DNA of 64,000 bases from UBA1858 sp964636225 (GCA_964636225.1 CAZWQM010000007.1:1-64000); one strand, 5' to 3'. Positions 17,462 through 26,232 are shown, counted from the first letter of the stretch. Numbers and translations are program-made. The notes: generated from the sequence alone by a model not told the origin.

Positions 17462-17677
17462 TTAGTATAGGCGTCTGCGCTTAAGCGTGGTGCGAAATAC
17501 GCGCTTCAGATTGCGCTTGACTGCGGCAGCAGCTTTACGTTTACGTACAGAAGTGGGTTTTTCGTAGAATTCTCTACGGCGGACTTCAGTTAAAACGCCG
17601 GCTTTTTCGCAGGATCTGCGAAAGCGGCGCAGTGCCACGTCGAATGGCTCGTTTTCTTTTACTCGTACTCCAGGCAT
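17462..17677 (-). CDS. rpsU: 30S ribosomal protein S21
   Basis: This is the 71-residue small-subunit protein S21, rich in Arg and Lys, needed for initiation on native mRNAs. It begins MPGVRVKENEPFDVALRRFRR and ends LKRRRLY, matching the family over its full length. tsaD is divergent on its 5' side, the classical arrangement, but the genes downstream are yqeY and hemE rather than dnaG. Confidence 0.98.
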   Translation of the reverse strand: MPGVRVKENEPFDVALRRFRRSCEKAGVLTEVRRREFYEKPTSVRKRKAAAAVKRNLKRVFRTTLKRRRLY

Positions 17678-17722
17678 AAATCCTCGTTACTCTATCGTGA
17701 TGAATTGTGAAAAAGACGGAGG

Positions 17723-17750
17723 ATTATAATTACGCTATGCTCGATTACAA
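17723..17750 (-). promoter_or_regulatory. Predicted sigma-70 promoter of rpsU-yqeY
   Basis: On the minus strand TTGTAA (17745-17750) and TATAAT (17723-17728) are 16 nt apart, about 46 nt upstream of the rpsU ATG. The -10 is a perfect consensus. The sequence ATTATAAT is nearly symmetric, so a plus-strand -10 for tsaD overlaps it. Confidence 0.6.
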
Positions 17751-17802
17751 CTGAAAAACTGACTTTTTCCATACTTTTCCACAGGGAAGTGCAAAAAATC
17801 TT

Positions 17803-18807
17803 ATGAAAGTGCTTGGAATTGAATCTTCTTGCGATGAAACCGGGGTCGCGATCATTGACGAAAGCGGAAAAATCCTTTCTGAGAGACTCTATAGTCAAAT
17901 AATCCTGCATAGTGAATATGGTGGGGTAGTGCCGGAGCTGGCATCCCGCGATCACATTCGCAAAATTACCCCGCTGCTAAAAGAAGTACTGACCGAGGCT
18001 GAAGTCCAGCTGGACTCCCTTGATGCGATTGCTTATACGGCGGGGCCTGGCCTGGTGGGCGCGCTATTTGTCGGTGCCAGTGTGGGCCAGTCGCTGGCCT
18101 GGTCACTGGGTATTCCTTCAATTCCGGTACATCATATGGAAGCGCACTTGCTGGTACCGTTTCTTGAGCAGGACGAGGGACTTCAGTACCCGTTTTTGTG
18201 TCTGTTGGTCTCAGGGGGTCATACCATGATTGTGCAGGCAAAAGGACTTGGCGATTATACGGTATTGGGTGAAAGTCGAGATGATGCTGTAGGTGAAGCG
18301 TTTGATAAGGTAGCCAAGCAACTGAAGCTGGGGTATCCCGGTGGCCCGGCTATTGAGAAAATTGCCAGCACTTCGATATCCAAACGCGATGATTTTCCAC
18401 GACCAATGACAGATCGCCCTGGACTGGACTTTAGTTTTAGCGGTCTTAAAACACATACGCTTCTACAATATAAGAGTACTTCTCAAAGCCAAGCCGACAT
18501 AGCGGACATTGCCCATGCGTTCCAACAGTCCGTGACCGATACGCTATACATAAAGTGTCAGCGTGCAATCGAACAAACAGGATTAACTACACTCGTTGTG
18601 GCAGGTGGTGTGAGCGCGAATCAGTTATTGCGAGAAAAATTTAACCAGTTAAACAATGTAAATGTGATTTTTCCCAATTTGAAAATGTGCACTGATAATG
18701 GCGTGATGATCGCCTACGCGGGTTTGCAGTATGCTCTTGCAGGTCGGTTTGGGGAGGCAAAACAGATTACAGTCCATCCACGTTGGTCGTTGCCAGGTAA
18801 AAACTAA
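17803..18807 (+). CDS. tsaD: tRNA N6-adenosine threonylcarbamoyltransferase TsaD
   Basis: TsaD transfers threonylcarbamoyl to A37 of ANN-decoding tRNAs together with TsaB, TsaC and TsaE. The 334-residue protein starts MKVLGIESSCDETGVAI. The metal-binding HMEAH motif gives H111 and H115, the E. coli numbering. LLVSGGHTMI and the C-terminal GGVSANQLLRE are also present. The last four bases are shared with the plsY stop on the opposite strand (CTAA at 18804-18807). Confidence 0.97.
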   Translation: MKVLGIESSCDETGVAIIDESGKILSERLYSQIILHSEYGGVVPELASRDHIRKITPLLKEVLTEAEVQLDSLDAIAYTAGPGLVGALFVGASVGQSLAWSLGIPSIPVHHMEAHLLVPFLEQDEGLQYPFLCLLVSGGHTMIVQAKGLGDYTVLGESRDDAVGEAFDKVAKQLKLGYPGGPAIEKIASTSISKRDDFPRPMTDRPGLDFSFSGLKTHTLLQYKSTSQSQADIADIAHAFQQSVTDTLYIKCQRAIEQTGLTTLVVAGGVSANQLLREKFNQLNNVNVIFPNLKMCTDNGVMIAYAGLQYALAGRFGEAKQITVHPRWSLPGKN

Positions 18808-19421
18808 TCCTCGGCACCAAGCTTGGATTCCTTTCCACTGAGCAGGTTTTTAATATTTGAGCGATGGCGCCAAAATACCAGTGTGGTGATACCGCAACAT
18901 AAATATATAATTACCACAGGAGTTCGCAGGACATAGGCAACAATTGGCAGTAACGCGGTAGCTGTGAGTGCCGCTAGGGATGAATAACGGGTTATAGCTG
19001 CGATGGTTAGCCAAACAGCCATCCAGATAACCGCAAGCAACCAATGAACACCTAATAACACACCCAGAGTTGTGGCAACGCCTTTACCCCCGCGGAATTG
19101 ATAATAAAGAGGGTACATGTGGCCGATGACGGACACCATAGCCATAATACATAATGTCTCCAGGCTAAATCCCAGACTGCGTGCAATTAAAAGCGGTATC
19201 AGGCCTTTTAACAGATCGCCCAGCAGAGTAAGAGCTGCCGCTTTTTTGCTGCCTGTGCGAAGCATATTGGTAGCGCCCGGATTGCCGGAGCCTAGAGTGC
19301 GCGGATCGGGCAGTTTAAACAGTCGGGCAATTATAATAGAGCTGGAAATGGCGCCAACCAGGTAAGCGATTAGAATCGCGAGGATAAAGATGGCGGGAGG
19401 ATACATAACCAGAGTGTCCAT
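18804..19421 (-). CDS. plsY: Glycerol-3-phosphate acyltransferase PlsY
   Basis: PlsY acylates glycerol-3-phosphate from acyl-phosphate in the first step of phospholipid synthesis. The 205-residue membrane protein has five or so hydrophobic segments. The three family motifs are visible: TLGSGNPGATNMLRTG, FRGGKGVATTLG and the late VIIYLCCG region. It starts inside the bioH 5' end (32-nt head-on overlap if bioH begins at 19390) and ends in the tsaD stop. The alternative start MYPPAIF at 19406 would shorten that overlap. Confidence 0.95.
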   Translation of the reverse strand: MDTLVMYPPAIFILAILIAYLVGAISSSIIIARLFKLPDPRTLGSGNPGATNMLRTGSKKAAALTLLGDLLKGLIPLLIARSLGFSLETLCIMAMVSVIGHMYPLYYQFRGGKGVATTLGVLLGVHWLLAVIWMAVWLTIAAITRYSSLAALTATALLPIVAYVLRTPVVIIYLCCGITTLVFWRHRSNIKNLLSGKESKLGAED

Positions 19422-20178
19422 TCAGGCAAATCAAACAGGGAACGAAGTGTATAAAGACATAATGCTGTTAACCGGCTGGGGCTCAACCTGCGCCGTATGG
19501 GATCCGATTATTCCAGCATTAACAAATGCTTTCCAGATAAATTGCATTTCACCTTCATGGATAATTGACTCGCCCGATGATGGTTCATTAGCCAATGTTG
19601 ATGACTACATAGAAACATTAGGTAATCGCCTGAAAAGTCCGACACATATCATTGCCTGGTCAATGGGGGGATTGCTGGCAATCAAACTGGCGGCGCGCTT
19701 TCCCGAACGAATCGGTAAGTTATGTTTGATCGCTTCGGTGCCGAAATTTGTTAGCAAAGATAAAACTTGTTCCGCAATTGATTATTCTTGGTTCAGTCAG
19801 TTCACCAAGCAGTATCAGAAGGAACCGCTTGCCACTCTGAGCAAGTTTTTAACCCTGCAGGTCAGCGGCGATTCCAATGCTAAAGCCGCGCTGCGTTTTT
19901 TAAAGAATGTGAGCCACTTTCAACATTATGATTTAATGGAATGTGGAAGGGGATTGAATCTGTTGCGACAACTGGATTTGCTGGAGACCATGAAAACCCT
20001 TAAGTGTCCGTGTCTGTTTGTGCAGGGAGATAAAGATGCAGTGGTCAATCCTGAAATCACACAGCATGTGGCTTCGGTGACTCACGCAAATATTAAACTG
20101 CTGGCTGGCGCGGCACATGCACCGCATGTCTCTCATCCTGATGAAATCAGTGAAATTATTTTGAATTATCTGCAGTAA
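19390..20178 (+). CDS. bioH: Pimeloyl-ACP methyl ester carboxylesterase BioH-like
   Basis: BioH removes the methyl group from pimeloyl-ACP methyl ester, ending the BioC-BioH route to the biotin precursor. This alpha/beta hydrolase of 262 residues shows the oxyanion segment TGWGSTCAVWDP, the nucleophile elbow AWSMGG (Ser), GDKDAVV (Asp) and GAAHAPHVSHP (His). bioC follows after 9 nt, which supports the assignment. The start is uncertain: ATG 19390 overlaps the divergent plsY start, and a start further in is possible. No other biotin genes are in the window. Confidence 0.88.
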   Translation: MAGGYITRVSIQANQTGNEVYKDIMLLTGWGSTCAVWDPIIPALTNAFQINCISPSWIIDSPDDGSLANVDDYIETLGNRLKSPTHIIAWSMGGLLAIKLAARFPERIGKLCLIASVPKFVSKDKTCSAIDYSWFSQFTKQYQKEPLATLSKFLTLQVSGDSNAKAALRFLKNVSHFQHYDLMECGRGLNLLRQLDLLETMKTLKCPCLFVQGDKDAVVNPEITQHVASVTHANIKLLAGAAHAPHVSHPDEISEIILNYLQ

Positions 20179-20187
20179 AATTTTCCT

Positions 20188-21042
20188 ATGAGTTTCTCCA
20201 GTGAACAGGTCAAGGCCGCCTTTGCCCGTGCCGCAAGAACATATGACGAGGCCGCGGTTGTGCAAAAAGAGATCCTGTTCCGGCTTGTGGAAAAGCTGAA
20301 AATCATTCATACGCGAAAGGTGGATACCTTACTAGATCTAGGCAGCGGTACAGGGCTGGCAAGAGAATCGTTAAGCGAACACTATGGCGAGTTGTGTTAT
20401 TTCGCGCTGGATTTTGCGTTTCCGATGCTTGAATTTGCGAAAAATGAGGCAATCAGTCATTCGTTAAATGCTGTGTGCGCAAATGTTGAGCAGCTGCCTT
20501 TCAGGGAAGCTTCCCTAGATATTATATTTTCAGCTTCGACCCTTCAGTGGAGTAATGATGCCGAAAAAGTCTTTCAACAGTGTTATCAAGCGTTGAAAGA
20601 GCAGGGTTCATTGATATTTTCAAGTTTTGGTCCGGCGACATTAAAAGAGCTCCGATACAGCTTTGAGCAGGTAGACGACCACTCGCATATCAGCAATTTT
20701 GTGGATATACAAACATTGGGTGACTCCATGCTTGCCTGTGGGTTCAGCTCGCCTGTGATGGAATCAGAAATAATTACCGTGGAATACACAAATCCGATGC
20801 ATTTGTTAAAAGATCTGCAGGCAACTGGCGCGACTAACCATAATCAGGAAAAATTACGCGGCTTAATGAGTCGTCAGCGCCTTGATGACGCGCTTCGAGA
20901 GTATGAAAAATTTGTACTGCCCAATGGTAAATATCCGGCCAGTTACGAAGTACTTTATGGACACGGCAAGAAATTGAGAAAGCAGCCCGCCCGCCCGAGT
21001 TATCAAGATGATTGGGAGACTATCCATTTTCACAAGGATTAG
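20188..21042 (+). CDS. bioC: Malonyl-ACP O-methyltransferase BioC
   Basis: BioC methylates malonyl-ACP with S-adenosylmethionine so that fatty acid synthesis can build pimeloyl-ACP. The 284-residue protein opens with the family pattern VKAAFARAARTYDEAAVVQ. It has the SAM motif LDLGSGTG, the acidic ribose loop and SASTLQWSND (motif IV). The C-terminus GKYPASYEVLYGHGKK is typical of BioC. It is coupled to bioH. Confidence 0.93.
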   Translation: MSFSSEQVKAAFARAARTYDEAAVVQKEILFRLVEKLKIIHTRKVDTLLDLGSGTGLARESLSEHYGELCYFALDFAFPMLEFAKNEAISHSLNAVCANVEQLPFREASLDIIFSASTLQWSNDAEKVFQQCYQALKEQGSLIFSSFGPATLKELRYSFEQVDDHSHISNFVDIQTLGDSMLACGFSSPVMESEIITVEYTNPMHLLKDLQATGATNHNQEKLRGLMSRQRLDDALREYEKFVLPNGKYPASYEVLYGHGKKLRKQPARPSYQDDWETIHFHKD

Positions 21043-21148
21043 AATCTGGGTGCATGGATAGCGGTGGATTCAAATCCAAAATTGCCTCCAGACAAATTGC
21101 GACAAACATTTTCTACCCGTAATGGTTAAAATGTATACATAATATGGG

Positions 21149-21162
21149 GTGATATAGATCAA
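21149..21162. promoter_or_regulatory. FNR/ANR-like box upstream of the cytochrome oxidase cluster
   Basis: GTGAT-ATAG-ATCAA differs by one base from the FNR consensus TTGAT-N4-ATCAA. It lies in the 258-nt gap between bioC and the DUF2244 gene, just downstream of A/T-rich -10-like sequence (TATACATAATAT near 21134-21145). A site there could let an oxygen-sensing regulator repress the aa3 oxidase at low oxygen. Called by eye only. Nothing else definite was seen in this gap apart from a 12-codon reading frame (MNSVSIIANISV) near 21203. Confidence 0.4.
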
Positions 21163-21300
21163 TTACAGTCAAATCTATAACAAAATACCCACAAGAGAAG
21201 CTATGAATTCCGTATCAATAATTGCTAACATTAGTGTATAAGTATTTACTGTAATTGAATGTTCTGGGTGAGATTATCTTTCTGCGCATGAAATCAGTTG

Positions 21301-21795
21301 ATGTTGACGTCCGCTAAGATGGGTGCGGGGACTGTTAAAGACTCACGCTCTACCTTTGTAGTAACGTCAAATTACTCCATGTCATGGCGGGAAAATAAGA
21401 TAGTGATCGCCAGTCTGGCGATTGTTTCATTTGGAATCGCGGGTGCTTTTGCGATGCAGGGACTTTGGGTCATTCTGCCTTTTGCAGGTCTGGAGATTAT
21501 TCTATTAACAGTAATATTGTACTGGTGTGGCCTTCGAGCGACCCGGTGCGAAGTGATTTCAATCGATGAAAACTATGTAACTATTGAAGTAGGTCGCCGT
21601 AAAATGCGACAGTTGCATCGTTTCCAAACAGCATGGACGAGTGTGGAATTGTACGTGCCGGCTATGCCAAACAGGCAAAGTCGATTAGTAATGAGATCGA
21701 AAGGAAAAGAGCTGGAAGTGGGTTCATGCCTGACTAATCAAGAACGGGAAAGTCTGGCGAAGTCGATCAGAAAAGCCCTTTTGCTATCAGTTTAG
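21301..21795 (+). CDS. DUF2244 membrane protein
   Basis: This 164-residue protein has two adjacent membrane helices (about residues 38-77, from IVIASLAIVSFGIAGAFA to ILLTVILYW) and a C-terminal soluble domain. The family is commonly found next to aa3 oxidase genes in proteobacteria, but its function is unknown. The pattern GLRATRCEVISIDENYVTIEVGRRK is the conserved core. ATG 21301 is preferred over the TTG one codon upstream. It lies 31 nt before coxB. Confidence 0.85.
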   Translation: MLTSAKMGAGTVKDSRSTFVVTSNYSMSWRENKIVIASLAIVSFGIAGAFAMQGLWVILPFAGLEIILLTVILYWCGLRATRCEVISIDENYVTIEVGRRKMRQLHRFQTAWTSVELYVPAMPNRQSRLVMRSKGKELEVGSCLTNQERESLAKSIRKALLLSV

Positions 21796-21826
21796 TGAGT
21801 TTATCTTATATTAGGGAGTATAAAAA

Positions 21827-22660
21827 ATGAGTGGTAAAAACTGGCTTAAATGGCTATCAGCCGTTGGCGGTATGTTTGCTGCAATGCAGGTTGCAAGTGC
21901 CGGTCAGCCAATTAACATGACGCCTGGCGTCACCGACATAAGTGCCAAAGTTTTCGATATGCATATGATCGTACTCTGGTTATGTGTGGTCATTGCAGTA
22001 TTGGTATTTGGCACAATGTTTTACTCGATTTTAATGCATCGTAAGTCGAGAGGTGTGACACCTGCAACATTCCATGAAAGCACCACAGTAGAAGCAGTTT
22101 GGACAATAATCCCATTCGTTATTCTGGTGGCTTTGGCTATGCCGGCTACAAAAACACTGATTGCTATGGAAGACACCAGTGAATATGACCTAACAGTTAA
22201 AGTGACCGGCCACCAATGGTTGTGGCACTATGAGTATCTGGATCAGGGTGTGGACTTTTATAGTGTATTAAAAACACCTCGTGACCAAGTGAATGGCTTG
22301 GCACCTAAAAATGAAAACTACTTACTGGAAGTGGATAACCAGCTCGTGTTGCCGGTTGGAAAGAAAGTAAGATTTCTGTTTACCTCAAATGACGTGATTC
22401 ACGCGTGGTGGGTGCCGGAACTGGCCGTTAAAAAAGATACAATACCGGGATTTATCAACGAAGCTTGGACCGAGATTAAGACACCTGGCATTTACCGTGG
22501 GCAGTGTGCCGAGTTATGTGGAAGGGACCATGGCTTTATGCCTGTGGTTGTACGCGCTGTTGAGCAGGACGAGTTTGACCAGTTCCTGGCGCAAAACACA
22601 AAGCATGATAAAGGTGACAGCGCAGAATATGCGGCTGCAGATCAAGTTGTAACACAATAA
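21827..22660 (+). CDS. coxB: Cytochrome c oxidase subunit II (CuA)
   Basis: Subunit II accepts electrons from cytochrome c at the binuclear CuA centre. The 277-residue protein has a signal-like N-terminus, two membrane helices (about 47-70 and 90-110) and a periplasmic cupredoxin domain. The CuA ligands are in DVIHAWWVPE (His) and QCAELCGRDHGFM (two Cys, His, Met). The electron-entry aromatic patch GHQWLWHYEY is present. No cytochrome c domain is fused. GGGAG-type ribosome binding sequence precedes the ATG. Confidence 0.96.
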   Translation: MSGKNWLKWLSAVGGMFAAMQVASAGQPINMTPGVTDISAKVFDMHMIVLWLCVVIAVLVFGTMFYSILMHRKSRGVTPATFHESTTVEAVWTIIPFVILVALAMPATKTLIAMEDTSEYDLTVKVTGHQWLWHYEYLDQGVDFYSVLKTPRDQVNGLAPKNENYLLEVDNQLVLPVGKKVRFLFTSNDVIHAWWVPELAVKKDTIPGFINEAWTEIKTPGIYRGQCAELCGRDHGFMPVVVRAVEQDEFDQFLAQNTKHDKGDSAEYAAADQVVTQ

Positions 22661-22708
22661 AAAAATTCTAAACATATTTAATTTGCATCATTTTTTAAGG
22701 AGTACATC

Positions 22709-24289
22709 ATGAGTACGGTTGCTACCGACGATCATCACGATGATCACCAGGAAAGTCCTTATTCCATAAAGCGCTGGTTATTTAGTACTAACCATAAAGA
22801 CATCGGGACCATGTATCTGTGGTTCTCATTCATCATCTTCCTGATTGGCGGAATGATGGCGCTGGTGATTCGAGCTGAACTGTTTGAACCCGGTCTTCAG
22901 TTTGTAGACCCGCAATTTTTCAACTCCATGACAACCATGCACGCCATCATGATGGTATTTGGTGTGGTGATGCCGGCATTTACTGGTCTGGCTAACTGGC
23001 TGATACCGATGATGATTGGCGCACCGGATATGGCACTTCCTCGCATGAATAACTGGAGTTTCTGGTTATTGCCTTTTGCATTCACCATGATGTTATCTAC
23101 ATTATTCATGGATGGCGGTGGTCCCGCGGGTGGTTGGACTTTATATCCTCCTTTAACATTGCAAACTGGTGACGCATTGCCGTTTGTGATTTTGTCAATT
23201 CACCTCATGGGTATCTCATCCATTATGGGTGCAATTAACGTTATTGCGACCGTATTGAATATGCGTGCGCCAGGCATGACATTAATGAAAATGCCTCTGT
23301 TTGTATGGACCTGGTTGATTACTGCCTATCTGTTGATTGCAGTTATGCCTGTACTGGCAGGTGGCGTTACCATGTTATTGACGGATAAGTTCTTTGGAAC
23401 CAGTTTCTTTAATGCTGCGGGCGGGGGTGATCCGGTCATGTTCCAGCACATCTTCTGGTTCTTTGGTCATCCTGAAGTGTACATTCTGATTTTGCCTTCC
23501 TTTGGCGTGGTCTCAAGTATTGTTCCAACTTTCGCACGCAAACCACTATTTGGTTATGCCTCAATGGTCTACGCGACAGGTTCAATTGCATTCCTTTCTT
23601 TCATTGTATGGGCACACCACATGTTTACAACTGGCATGCCGCTTGCGGGTGAACTGTTCTTCATGTTTGCCACAATGTTGATCGCGGTGCCTACCGGAGT
23701 GAAGGTATTTAACTGGGTGGCTACTATGTGGCGTGGTGCAATGACATTCGAAACACCTATGCTGTTTGCTCTTGGCTTCATCGTGATGTTCAGTATTGGT
23801 GGTTTCTCAGGCTTAATGCTTGCGATGGCGCCAATTGATTTCCAGTACCATGACACATACTTTGTAGTGGCACACTTCCACTACGTGTTGGTGCCAGGCT
23901 CTATCTTTGCGATTATCGCGGCGGTGTACTACTGGTTACCGAAGTGGTGTGGTCATATGTACAACGAGAAATTGGGTAAAACGCACTTTTGGTTGTCTAC
24001 CATATTTGTCAACCTGACTTTCTTCCCGATGCACTTTGTGGGGCTGGCAGGTATGCCTAGACGTATTCCGGATTACGCTCTACAGTTCTCCGACTACAAT
24101 ATGCTTGCTTCGATTGGCGCATTTGGCTTCGGATTCTCACAGCTACTGTTCCTGTATATGGTTATAAAAACCATTCGCGGCGGCGAGAAAGCGACAAGCC
24201 AGGTTTGGGAAAATGCAGAAGGTTTGGAATGGACACTGGCATCCCCTGCGCCGCACCACAGCTTTACGACTCCACCGATTGTTAAGTAA
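22709..24289 (+). CDS. coxA: Cytochrome c oxidase subunit I (haem a/a3-CuB)
   Basis: This is the catalytic subunit that reduces oxygen to water and pumps protons. The 526-residue, 12-helix protein carries all metal ligands: TMHAIMM (haem a His), FFGHPEVYILILP (CuB His cross-linked to Tyr), WAHHMF (CuB His pair) and AHFHYVL (haem a3 and haem a His). The Tyr in HPEVY marks the A-type family with a K-channel. AAGGAG lies upstream of the ATG. Confidence 0.98.
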   Translation: MSTVATDDHHDDHQESPYSIKRWLFSTNHKDIGTMYLWFSFIIFLIGGMMALVIRAELFEPGLQFVDPQFFNSMTTMHAIMMVFGVVMPAFTGLANWLIPMMIGAPDMALPRMNNWSFWLLPFAFTMMLSTLFMDGGGPAGGWTLYPPLTLQTGDALPFVILSIHLMGISSIMGAINVIATVLNMRAPGMTLMKMPLFVWTWLITAYLLIAVMPVLAGGVTMLLTDKFFGTSFFNAAGGGDPVMFQHIFWFFGHPEVYILILPSFGVVSSIVPTFARKPLFGYASMVYATGSIAFLSFIVWAHHMFTTGMPLAGELFFMFATMLIAVPTGVKVFNWVATMWRGAMTFETPMLFALGFIVMFSIGGFSGLMLAMAPIDFQYHDTYFVVAHFHYVLVPGSIFAIIAAVYYWLPKWCGHMYNEKLGKTHFWLSTIFVNLTFFPMHFVGLAGMPRRIPDYALQFSDYNMLASIGAFGFGFSQLLFLYMVIKTIRGGEKATSQVWENAEGLEWTLASPAPHHSFTTPPIVK

Positions 24290-24312
24290 TTGGTTTGAGT
24301 CTGAGTTGAGCA

Positions 24313-24423
24313 ATGAGTATCAGGCATAAACAGCAAAAGGCAGCCAACAGAACAGTAGCCATACTGGCGTTGGTTGCCCTTGTTATCTATGTCGGCTTTT
24401 ATTTTATTGTTGGTAAGTCGTAA
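24313..24423 (+). CDS. 36-residue single-helix membrane protein of the cox cluster
   Basis: This short gene runs ATG to TAA and encodes 36 residues. A basic, polar N-terminus (MSIRHKQQKAANRT) is followed by one membrane helix of about 20 residues and a short GKS tail. The N-in, basic-then-helix layout and the position between coxA (23 nt) and ctaG (9 nt) match small oxidase assembly proteins annotated in other proteobacterial cox clusters. The assignment is by position and topology, not by a conserved catalytic motif. Confidence 0.7.
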   Translation: MSIRHKQQKAANRTVAILALVALVIYVGFYFIVGKS

Positions 24424-24432
24424 TACTTCATC

Positions 24433-24999
24433 ATGGAAACACAGGACAAGAAATCCCGTAGTGTAGCTACTAAACTTGCGATCGCATGCGTGTGTATGTT
24501 TGGCTTTGGATATGCGCTTGTGCCTCTATACGACGTGTTTTGTGATCTTACTGGTTTGCGCATTACTAATGTGTCTAAACAGTTAGTTTCGCAGGAGATA
24601 AAAGAAGACACTTCGCGTCTGGTAACGGTTCAGTTTGACGTGTCACTAAATGGCTCCATGCCCTTGGAAGTACACCCGGCCGTAAGCAACATAAAAGTTC
24701 ACCCTGGTAAAGTGTATACAACGAGCTATATAGCAAAAAATAAAACCAAGTCAGAAATGATTGGTCAGGCGGTTCCAAGTATCACACCGTATGCGGCCAG
24801 TCGGCACCTAGTTAAGACTGAATGCTTCTGCTTTGATAGTCAAACGATTGCTGGCGGACAACAGGTCGACATGCCCCTAAGTTTTATGCTCGACCCTAAA
24901 TTGCCGAAGGATGTAAAAGTCGTCACACTTTCTTATACATTTTTCGATATAACCAAAAGCGCAAAAATAAATAAACCTGATTCAAAAGAATCTGTATAA
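24433..24999 (+). CDS. ctaG: Cytochrome c oxidase assembly protein CtaG (Cox11 family)
   Basis: CtaG/Cox11 delivers copper to the CuB site of subunit I. The 188-residue protein has one N-terminal membrane anchor (about 13-32, ending VPLYDVFCDLTG) and a periplasmic immunoglobulin-like domain. The copper-binding motif CFCF is at C131 and C133. MPLSFMLDPKLP and VVTLSYTFF follow, as in the family. It sits between the small membrane protein and coxC. Confidence 0.96.
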   Translation: METQDKKSRSVATKLAIACVCMFGFGYALVPLYDVFCDLTGLRITNVSKQLVSQEIKEDTSRLVTVQFDVSLNGSMPLEVHPAVSNIKVHPGKVYTTSYIAKNKTKSEMIGQAVPSITPYAASRHLVKTECFCFDSQTIAGGQQVDMPLSFMLDPKLPKDVKVVTLSYTFFDITKSAKINKPDSKESV

Positions 25000-25022
25000 G
25001 TATTTTTATTGAGGATTAAATA

Positions 25023-25898
25023 ATGGCACATGCTGATAACACATATTACGTTCCACACGGAAGTCAATGGCCGATCGTTGCCTCCGTAGGCGTATGTACT
25101 TTAATGGTTGGTCTTGGCAACACGCTGAATAATGTATCGTGGGGTTCGCCTGTGATGATGGTTGGACTGGCAATAGTATTATTCATGATCTTTGGCTGGT
25201 TTGGTGCCGTTATTAAAGAGCACCAAAAAGGCTTGTATAACATGCAGGTCGACATGTCATTTCGCTGGGGTATGTTCTGGTTTATTTTTTCAGAAGTTAT
25301 GTTTTTCGCGGTGTTCTTTGGTGCTTTGTATTATGCAAGACATTACTCGCTTCCGTGGCTAAGTGGTGAAGGCAGTAAGGGCATTATCACTAATTCAATA
25401 TTATGGAATGGATACGAAGGTACCTGGCCAAGTGAAGCCAACGGACCAGGAAATATCGGTGGCGACTACCAGTTTATGCCAGCGTGGGGACTTCCTGCCA
25501 TCAACACCGCTTTATTGTTGACCAGTGGGGTTACGATAACATGGGCGCATCATGCGTTAAAAGCAAACCATCGTGCTCAATTAATCATAGGGTTGTTTTT
25601 AACTGTTTTACTGGGTGCGACCTTTATGTACTTCCAGGGAACTGAGTACGTACACGCTTACCATGAGCTGGGATTAACTTTGGGTTCGGGCATCTACGGA
25701 TCAACTTTCTTTATGATGACAGGATTCCATGGCTTGCATGTGACTATTGGAGCCATCATTTTAGCTGTGATCCTGTTTAGATGCATTGCAGGTCATTTTA
25801 CTCCTGAAAGACACTTTGCATTTGAGGCTGCGGCCTGGTATTGGCACTTTGTGGATGTTGTGTGGCTGGGATTATTTATATTTGTGTATATGATCTAA
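25023..25898 (+). CDS. coxC: Cytochrome c oxidase subunit III
   Basis: Subunit III stabilises the catalytic core and its lipids. The 291-residue protein has seven predicted membrane helices. Conserved blocks include WGMFWFIFSEVMFFAVFFG, GTEYVHAYHE (with the carboxylate modified by DCCD in homologues), GFHGLHVTIG and the C-terminal WHFVDVVWLGLF. It is last in the plus-strand core oxidase run and is followed by a strong terminator. Confidence 0.97.
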   Translation: MAHADNTYYVPHGSQWPIVASVGVCTLMVGLGNTLNNVSWGSPVMMVGLAIVLFMIFGWFGAVIKEHQKGLYNMQVDMSFRWGMFWFIFSEVMFFAVFFGALYYARHYSLPWLSGEGSKGIITNSILWNGYEGTWPSEANGPGNIGGDYQFMPAWGLPAINTALLLTSGVTITWAHHALKANHRAQLIIGLFLTVLLGATFMYFQGTEYVHAYHELGLTLGSGIYGSTFFMMTGFHGLHVTIGAIILAVILFRCIAGHFTPERHFAFEAAAWYWHFVDVVWLGLFIFVYMI

Positions 25899-25919
25899 CA
25901 CTCGCACGAGTGCTATGTA

Positions 25920-25944
25920 AAAAGGCGTCTAAAAGACGCCTTTT
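25920..25944. terminator. Bidirectional rho-independent terminator between coxC and the DUF2909 gene
   Basis: AAAAGGCGTCT (25920-25930) pairs perfectly with AGACGCCTTTT (25934-25944) around a 3-nt loop. A- and T-runs flank the stem on both strands, so it can end coxC (+) and the convergent DUF2909 gene (-). Confidence 0.9.
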
Positions 25945-25971
25945 CCCGTTAGGCTAAATGAACAGATTTGT

Positions 25972-26175
25972 TTAAAAACCTCCAGGTTCTATCCATCCAA
26001 ATATGGCGCTGATTATCAAAATGATAAAGGCCAAGACAGACAGACCTATTCGATAAGTTAACGCTCTAACAGTCTTATTGTTGGATTCTTTGCTTACTAG
26101 CAAATGAAATAATGCCGACGCCAGGCTCCAAAGGATAAGAAAAAATATTAATATGACGGCAATTTTAATTAGCAT
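25972..26175 (-). CDS. Twin-transmembrane protein (DUF2909)
   Basis: This 67-residue protein consists of two membrane helices (about 4-26 and 44-62) joined by a short polar loop (SKESNNKTVRALTYR). DUF2909 proteins regularly sit between coxC and the SURF1 gene on the opposite strand, as here. Function is unknown; an oxidase-related role is inferred from context. Confidence 0.85.
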   Translation of the reverse strand: MLIKIAVILIFFLILWSLASALFHLLVSKESNNKTVRALTYRIGLSVLAFIILIISAIFGWIEPGGF

Positions 26176-26232
26176 ATTTTGTCGGGATACATGAATTGTG
26201 TAAGCCTTAAGTATAACTGTTATTGGAAATAA

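Noticed and set aside
21043..21100. Hairpin-like GGATT/AATCC after bioC as a terminator
   Set aside because: The stem is only 5 bp with no T-run, so it is not a credible rho-independent terminator.
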